Part shown: positions 40,941 to 45,980 of the stretch, piece after piece
Position numbering within the stretch: position 1 is the first letter of the stretch
Layout: each line of letters starts with the position of its first letter
Assembly (NCBI GenBank): GCA_030141605.1
Contig: JAQGDQ010000011.1
Location: 1,512,408-1,558,387 of the forward strand
DNA: 45,980 nucleotides
DNA from: Tubiluchus corallicola
Lineage: Eukaryota > Priapulida > Priapulimorpha > Priapulimorphida > Tubiluchidae
Reading direction: 5' to 3'
Translations under genes and position numbers: made by a program
Notes under the pieces: model-generated
What the model saw: only the letters and a program-made list of their open reading frames with translations
Told to the model about the DNA's origin: nothing
Database searches by the model: none

Positions 40941-42916
40941 CTAAATAAACAAAGAACGATAAGTAAAATAACCTTAGCTACTACGTCACTATAAAAAACA
41001 ATACCAGTTTTTTCTGTACTTTTTTTCAAAATTAAACATTTTGCAAACCATAATTTCCCCAATAAAGTCTGAAAATGACAGGTTTCAATGACATTTTTTG
41101 CATGATTTAAAATTTTTTACAAGTTGCTTGTCTTAACTGAATATGTTTGCAGCTCACTTGGCTTAATTTAATTTATGTTTGCCAGAAGGAATCGTAACCT
41201 AACCCTAACCCTAACCATAACCAAACCCCAAACCCAATTCCGCTTCACGAGCTAATTTCTTGTGTGTCGGGAAATGTAAACTTTAGCCAAATCCCAGAAT
41301 GAAAACAATAGTCAAATGAAACTCAATATTAGTACTGCTTTATTTCCATTTTGTTCTTTACAGTTACCATTTGGCTCTTTTATCAGTGACACTGTAAACA
41401 AAGCTATGCTTCACTACGTTCAATGACACTTGATCAGTTCTTATGTTCAACTGCAGGTCGAATGCATTTGAAGAAAACACTTAATTAACAAGAGCAACGT
41501 GATTCTAAAGTGGCCGATGACAGCTATACTACTTTTGAAAGTACATTTTTCAAGGATGCTTATTTGGCGTGGTTGTGCTGCATTGCTCAATACTAAATGG
41601 CTAAACGATTCAGAGCATCTGTGACTAAAATTTTCCCCCTTGCAACATAGTGAAAATATGGAAAGTGATCTTCGCAAAGCAAAACACAACTCGCATGATG
41701 CTGGAAAGCTTACTGATTGATTGACCAGATGTCAATGGATCTTCGCAATGAACATTTTCTCAATAATTTATGCTATTGCATATTTAAGAACGCATCTAGT
41801 GATTTATTCTTACTACAACTGTAACAAAACACAAAGACGGGAAGTCTGAGGCTTTGTTATTAATACTTATTAATTGATTTTCTTGCACAGTTCTGTGGCT
41901 CCTATATGAGTCTATTGATGTTATTAAATTAGTACAAAGAATTATTTTTATTTCCAAAAGATTTATTAATCTTTTTCAACCTGGTGAAGCCAAGTTTTCT
42001 AGACAGCAGACAAAGCTTATTACTTTGTTACATTATGCACTTATACATGCATTTAGCCAATTGTATAAAATAAGTGCATGCATTTAAGACTTGCACACAC
42101 AAATGAACCACCATTCTACTACAAGTCAGACCTGGCAACTCTCCTCTCAGTTCCTGATTTCCAGTAAGTTTTGGGCAGTATACTCACCTGCAAATTTATG
42201 ACTACAGCAATGTGAACATTTTCACAATATTAAGCAAAATGACATTCAATACAACCTACGTTCACTTCCTGCTCGTCAAATTCCTGTAGATCTGGCAATG
42301 ACTCTTTCTTAGAGGAATCCTCCCCTGGAGGTTCCGTTGCTGAACTTTCAGCGACAGGTTCTGTGGTAGAACTCTCCAGGGTTTCACTTTCAGACATGGC
42401 AGATTCTTTAGTGGCGGAGCTTTCCGAAATGCCCTCTTTACTTGCTCTAACTTCCTTCACTTCTTTCCTTGCTTTCATGCCACGAAATCCCGACTGTATT
42501 TTTACAATTGCCTAGAAAATGTACAAAAATGCAAACAAAATAATTATTCAGCTATTCAGATTCATACTTCTATACTAGTAATAAGCTACACCCGTCAGCT
42601 AATTGAATCAGTCGGTTAATTGGGTCAAAATACTTCCATTCCAAAGTGAATCTATTAAGTGGTGTCTATTGTACATTACCCGATAAATTACATTACATTA
42701 CATTACTGCGATAAATTATGCAGTTCTACTAATTGTTAAAACACATACATCAACTTCTTGATCATCAAATGACTTCAAATCTGGCAGTGACTCTTCTTCA
42801 GCAGCTACGGCTTCGGAAGCAGCAGTTTCCGGGATAAGTTCTTTACTTTTTTTCACTTCTTTCACCTCTTTCCTCGCTTTCATGCCACGGAAACCAGACT
42901 GGATTTTGACAATAGC
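40836..42916 (-). CDS. IQ-motif protein gene, last three exons (5' incomplete)
   Basis: Minus-strand exons 42749-42916, 42260-42511 and 40836-40940, all phase 0 with clear AG and GT sites. Each begins at the same place: AIVKIQSGFRGMKARKEV in the first two, AITKIQAGFRGLQTRKQV in the last. These fit the IQ consensus IQxxxRGxxxR, which binds calmodulin. Acidic, Ser/Thr/Glu-rich tails follow, ending ESLPDL..FD.QEV in the first two. The layout recalls neuromodulin/GAP-43, neurogranin and Drosophila igloo, or sperm IQ proteins. More exons must lie upstream, beyond the satellite. About 175 residues are seen. The exact orthologue is not clear, so no symbol is given. Confidence 0.85.
41197..41240 (-). 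repeat. interstitial telomere-like repeat
   Basis: AACCTAACCCTAACCCTAAC then decayed CCATAACC and CAAACCCC, i.e. a few TTAGGG units on the minus strand, inside the IQ gene intron. Confidence 0.75.
41241..42230. other. IQ gene intron
   Basis: AT-rich intron between the last two exons. An 80-codon ORF at 41447-41689 (minus) has no recognised domain. No IQ exon relic was found. Confidence 0.45.
42260..42511 (-). CDS. IQ gene exon, long acidic tail
   Basis: 84 codons, phase 0-0, acceptor TTTTCTAG and donor AAC/GTAGGT. IQ motif first, then a Ser/Glu/Thr-rich stretch with repeated ESSAT/ESSTTEP motifs, then ESLPDLQEFDEQEVN. Confidence 0.88.
42749..42916 (-). CDS. IQ gene exon, short tail
   Basis: 56 codons, phase 0-0, acceptor CTATTTTAG and donor GAT/GTATGT. 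Its first 21 residues equal those of the next exon although about ten codons differ silently. It ends ESLPDLKSFDDQEVD. Confidence 0.88.
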
Positions 42917-43063
42917 CTAAAATAGTTTGTCAATAGTCAATTATTACAAACTAAAAACTCTGTTTAGTACTTAATACATTTGTTTAAACATAATAAAAAT
43001 TATGCCATAATACAAAAGCCAGTCATTATAAGCTACAAGTCAACTGAGGCCCGTGTCACATAA

Positions 43064-45712
43064 AGCTGGACATAATGTATAAGGTGTGAGAAGAGAAACA
43101 CATCTCATGATTAAGCAATGGTCACACAGAGCTGGACATAATGTATAAGGTGTGAGAAGAGAAACACATCTCATGACTAAGCAATGGTCACACAGAGCTG
43201 GACATAATGTATAAGGTGTGAGAAGAGAAACACATCTCATGACTAAGCAATGGTCACACAGAGCTTGACATAATGTATAAGGTGTGAGAAGAGAAACACA
43301 TCTCATGACTAAGCAATGGTCACACAGAGCTGGACATAATGTATAAGGTGTGAGAAGAGAAACACATCTCATGACTAAGCAATGGTCACACAGAGCTGGA
43401 CATAATGTATAAGGTGTGAGAAGAGAAACACATCTCATGACTAAGCAATGGTCACACAGAGCTGGACATAATGTATAAGGTGTGAGAAGAGAAACACATC
43501 TCATGACTAAGCAATGGTCACACAGAGCTGGACATGTGTAAGGTGTGAGAAGAGAAACACATCTCATGACTAAGCAATGGTCACACAAAGCTGGACATAA
43601 TGTATAAGGTGTGAGAAGAGAAACACATCTCATGACTAAGCAATGGTCACACAGAGCTGGACATAATGTATAAGGTGTGAGAAGAGAAACACATCTCATG
43701 ACTAAGCAATGGTCACACAGAGCTGGACATGTGTAAGGTGTGAGAAGAGAAACACATCTCATGACTAAGCAATGGTCACACAAAGCTGGACATAATGTAT
43801 AAGGTGTGAGAAGAGAAACACATCTCATGACTAAGCAATGGTCACACAGAGCTGGACATAATGTATAAGGTGTGAGAAGAGAAACACATCTCATGACTAA
43901 GCAATGGTCACACAGAGCTGGACATAATGTATAAGGTGTGAGAAGAGAAACACATCTCATGACTAAGCAATGGTCACACAGAGCTGGACATAATGTATAA
44001 GGTGTGAGAAGAGAAACACATCTCATGACTAAGCAATGGTCACACAGAGCTGGACATAATGTATAAGGTGTGAGAAGAGAAACACATCTCATGACTAAGC
44101 AATGGTCACACAGAGCTGGACATAATGTATAAGGTGTGAGAAGAGAAACACATCTCATGACTAAGCAATGGTCACACAGAGCTGGACATAATGTATAAGG
44201 TGTGAGAAGAGAAACACATCTCATGACTAAGCAATGGTCACACAGAGCTGGACATAATGTATAAGGTGTGAGAAGAGAAACACATCTCATGACTAAGCAA
44301 TGGTCACACAGAGCTGGACATAATGTATAAGGTGTGAGAAGAGAAACACATCTCATGACTAAGCAATGGTCACACAGAGCTGGACATAATGTATAAGGTG
44401 TGAGAAGAGAAACACATCTCATGACTAAGCAATGGTCACACAGAGCTGGACATAATGTATAAGGTGTGAGAAGAGAAACACATCTCATGACTAAGCAATG
44501 GTCACACAGAGCTGGACATAATGTATAAGGTGTGAGAAGAGAAACACATCTCATGACTAAGCAATGGTCACACAGAGCTGGACATAATGTATAAGGTGTG
44601 AGAAGAGAAACACATCTCATGACTAAGCAATGGTCACACAGAGCTGGACATAATGTATAAGGTGTGAGAAGAGAAACACATCTCATGACTAAGCAATGGT
44701 CACACAGAGCTGGACATAATGTATAAGGTGTGAGAAGAGAAACACATCTCATGACTAAGCAATGGTCACACAGAGCTGGACATAATGTATAAGGTGTGAG
44801 AAGAGAAACACATCTCATGACTAAGCAATGGTCACACAGAGCTGGACACAATGTATAAGGTGTGAGAAGAGAAACACATCTCATGATTAAGCAATGGTCA
44901 CACAGAGCTGGACACAATGTATAAGGTGTGAGAAGAGAAACACATCTCATGACTAAGCAATGGTCACACAGAGCTGGACATAATGTATAAGGTGTGAGAA
45001 GAGAAACACATCTCATGACTAAGCAATGGTCACACAGACACAAAAACACACAAGCTGGACATAATGTATAAGGTGTGAGAAGAGAAACACATCTCATGAC
45101 TAAGCAATGGTCACACAGAGCTGGACATAATGTATAAGGTGTGAGAAGAGAAACACATCTCATGACTAAGCAATGGTCACACAGAGCTGGACATAATGTA
45201 TAAGGTGTGAGAAGAGAAACACATCTCATGACTAAGCAATGGTCACACAGAGCTGGACATAATGTATAAGGTGTGAGAAGAGAAACACATCTCATGACTA
45301 AGCAATGGTCACACAGAGCTGGACATAATGTATAAGGTGTGAGAAGAGAAACACATCTCATGACTAAGCAATGGTCACACAGAGCTGGACATAATGTATA
45401 AGGTGTGAGAAGAGAAACACATCTCATGACTAAGCAATGGTCACACAGAGCTGGACACAATGTATAAGGTGTGAGAAGAGAAACACATCTCATGACTAAG
45501 CAATGGTCACACAGAGCTGGACATAATGTATAAGGTGTGAGAAGAGAAACACATCTCATGACTAAACAATGGTCACACAGAGCTTGACATAATGTATAAG
45601 GTGTGAGAAGAGAAACACATCTCATGACTAAACAATGGTCACACAGAGCTTGACATAATGTATAAGGTGTGAGAAGAGAAACACATCTCATGACTAAGTA
45701 ATGGTCACACAG
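43064..45712. repeat. 66-bp satellite, about 40 copies
   Basis: Very uniform 66-bp units containing GAGCTGGACATAATGTATAA, GGTGTGAGAAGAGAAACACA and TCTCATGACTAAGCAATGGT. Two units (near 43535 and 43730) lack three bases (GACATGTGTAAGG), and one near 45040 has a 15-bp insertion. A minus-strand frame of 893 codons (43040-45721) stays open through all units, with a 22-residue Cys-rich period. This follows from the 66-bp length; I do not call it a gene. It lies upstream of the first recognised IQ exon, presumably in an intron. Confidence 0.97.
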
Positions 45713-45980
45713 ATAATCCATTTACCATCTTCCTCCTACTGTGGTTTGCCTATCAAAAGCCGTCAGTCATAATCCATTGTGTACAGGCTCTTCAAAAGCC
45801 ATTTTGAGCAGTTCATAAGGCGGCTTATTGCGAAATCAACTTGGTCATTAATTTCATTTGCCATTGGTTCATTGCTAACGTGCGATAATTAACATGTTTG
45901 TGGTTTCTACAGTGCACAATTCATTCGCATAATAAGATATTCATAACACAAGAAACATAAAACTTATGAATTCATAAACA
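45713..45980. other. right edge, no clear feature
   Basis: Sequence beyond the satellite. A short TTCAAAAGCCATTTTGAGCA region and AT-rich DNA; no exon recognised. Confidence 0.4.

Noticed and set aside
43064-45712. CRISPR-like array
   Set aside because: Units are contiguous with no unique spacers, and the window is clearly eukaryotic. The same holds for the other tandem arrays.
43040-45721. 893-codon ORF as a real Cys-rich repeat protein
   Set aside because: The frame is a product of a uniform 66-bp satellite with no stop in its unit. No signal peptide, domain or non-repeat coding end was seen. Kept as a repeat and as a finding only.

Overview
This window is eukaryotic animal DNA: introns with GT-AG splice sites, extracellular WSC and fibronectin type III domains behind a signal peptide, AAR2 and LENG1 homologues, an 18S rRNA fragment, a TTAGGG-type telomere relic, a tRNA-derived SINE, LINE tails, several MITE families and a Ty3/gypsy element. 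The very high minisatellite load and the receptor architecture suit a marine invertebrate, possibly a lophotrochozoan such as a mollusc, but the sequence does not fix the taxon.

Left part (1-19.4 kb, minus strand): a 12-exon, 3'-incomplete gene for a secreted or membrane receptor-like protein. Exon 1 (19316-19382) holds the start codon and signal peptide. Exons 2-7 encode five WSC domains and exons 8-12 three FN3 domains. All internal splice phases agree. Its introns hold most of the mobile DNA of this half: three copies of a 465-520 bp TIR element (one lies left of exon 12), a pogo/Tigger-like MITE, a MITE whose inverted ends are built of short subrepeats, a 1.8 kb foldback palindrome, a SINE, a LINE tail, and two minisatellites (62 bp and 42 bp) in one intron. 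About 200-bp decayed tandem repeats lie directly upstream of the start codon, followed by a GA-rich microsatellite.

Middle (21.6-24.3 kb, minus strand): an uninterrupted AAR2 (U5 snRNP assembly factor) reading frame with a one-base frameshift at a T7 run, then 120 bp downstream a broken LENG1-like N-terminus, and a LINE 3' end. From 24.3 to 26.4 kb I see no gene.

26.47-30.64 kb: an rDNA-derived block. It runs 18S rRNA 3' end, ITS1-like start, about 23 copies of a 109-bp repeat, about five copies of a 176-bp repeat with a hairpin, GC-rich DNA, a second 18S fragment (V2 region), then one partial 109-bp unit. No 5.8S or 28S was recognised. Smaller tandem repeats follow to 33.2 kb.

33.73-38.63 kb (plus strand): a complete Mag-like Ty3/gypsy retrotransposon with identical 100-bp LTRs, a tRNA-Leu-type primer site, a CACAT target duplication, and Gag, protease, RT, RNase H and integrase coding. 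Two frame changes interrupt the coding.

Right part (40.8 kb to the end, minus strand): the last three exons of a gene with repeated IQ (calmodulin-binding) motifs, like neuromodulin/igloo proteins. A 53-bp minisatellite follows its stop codon. About 40 copies of a very uniform 66-bp satellite lie immediately upstream of its recognised exons.
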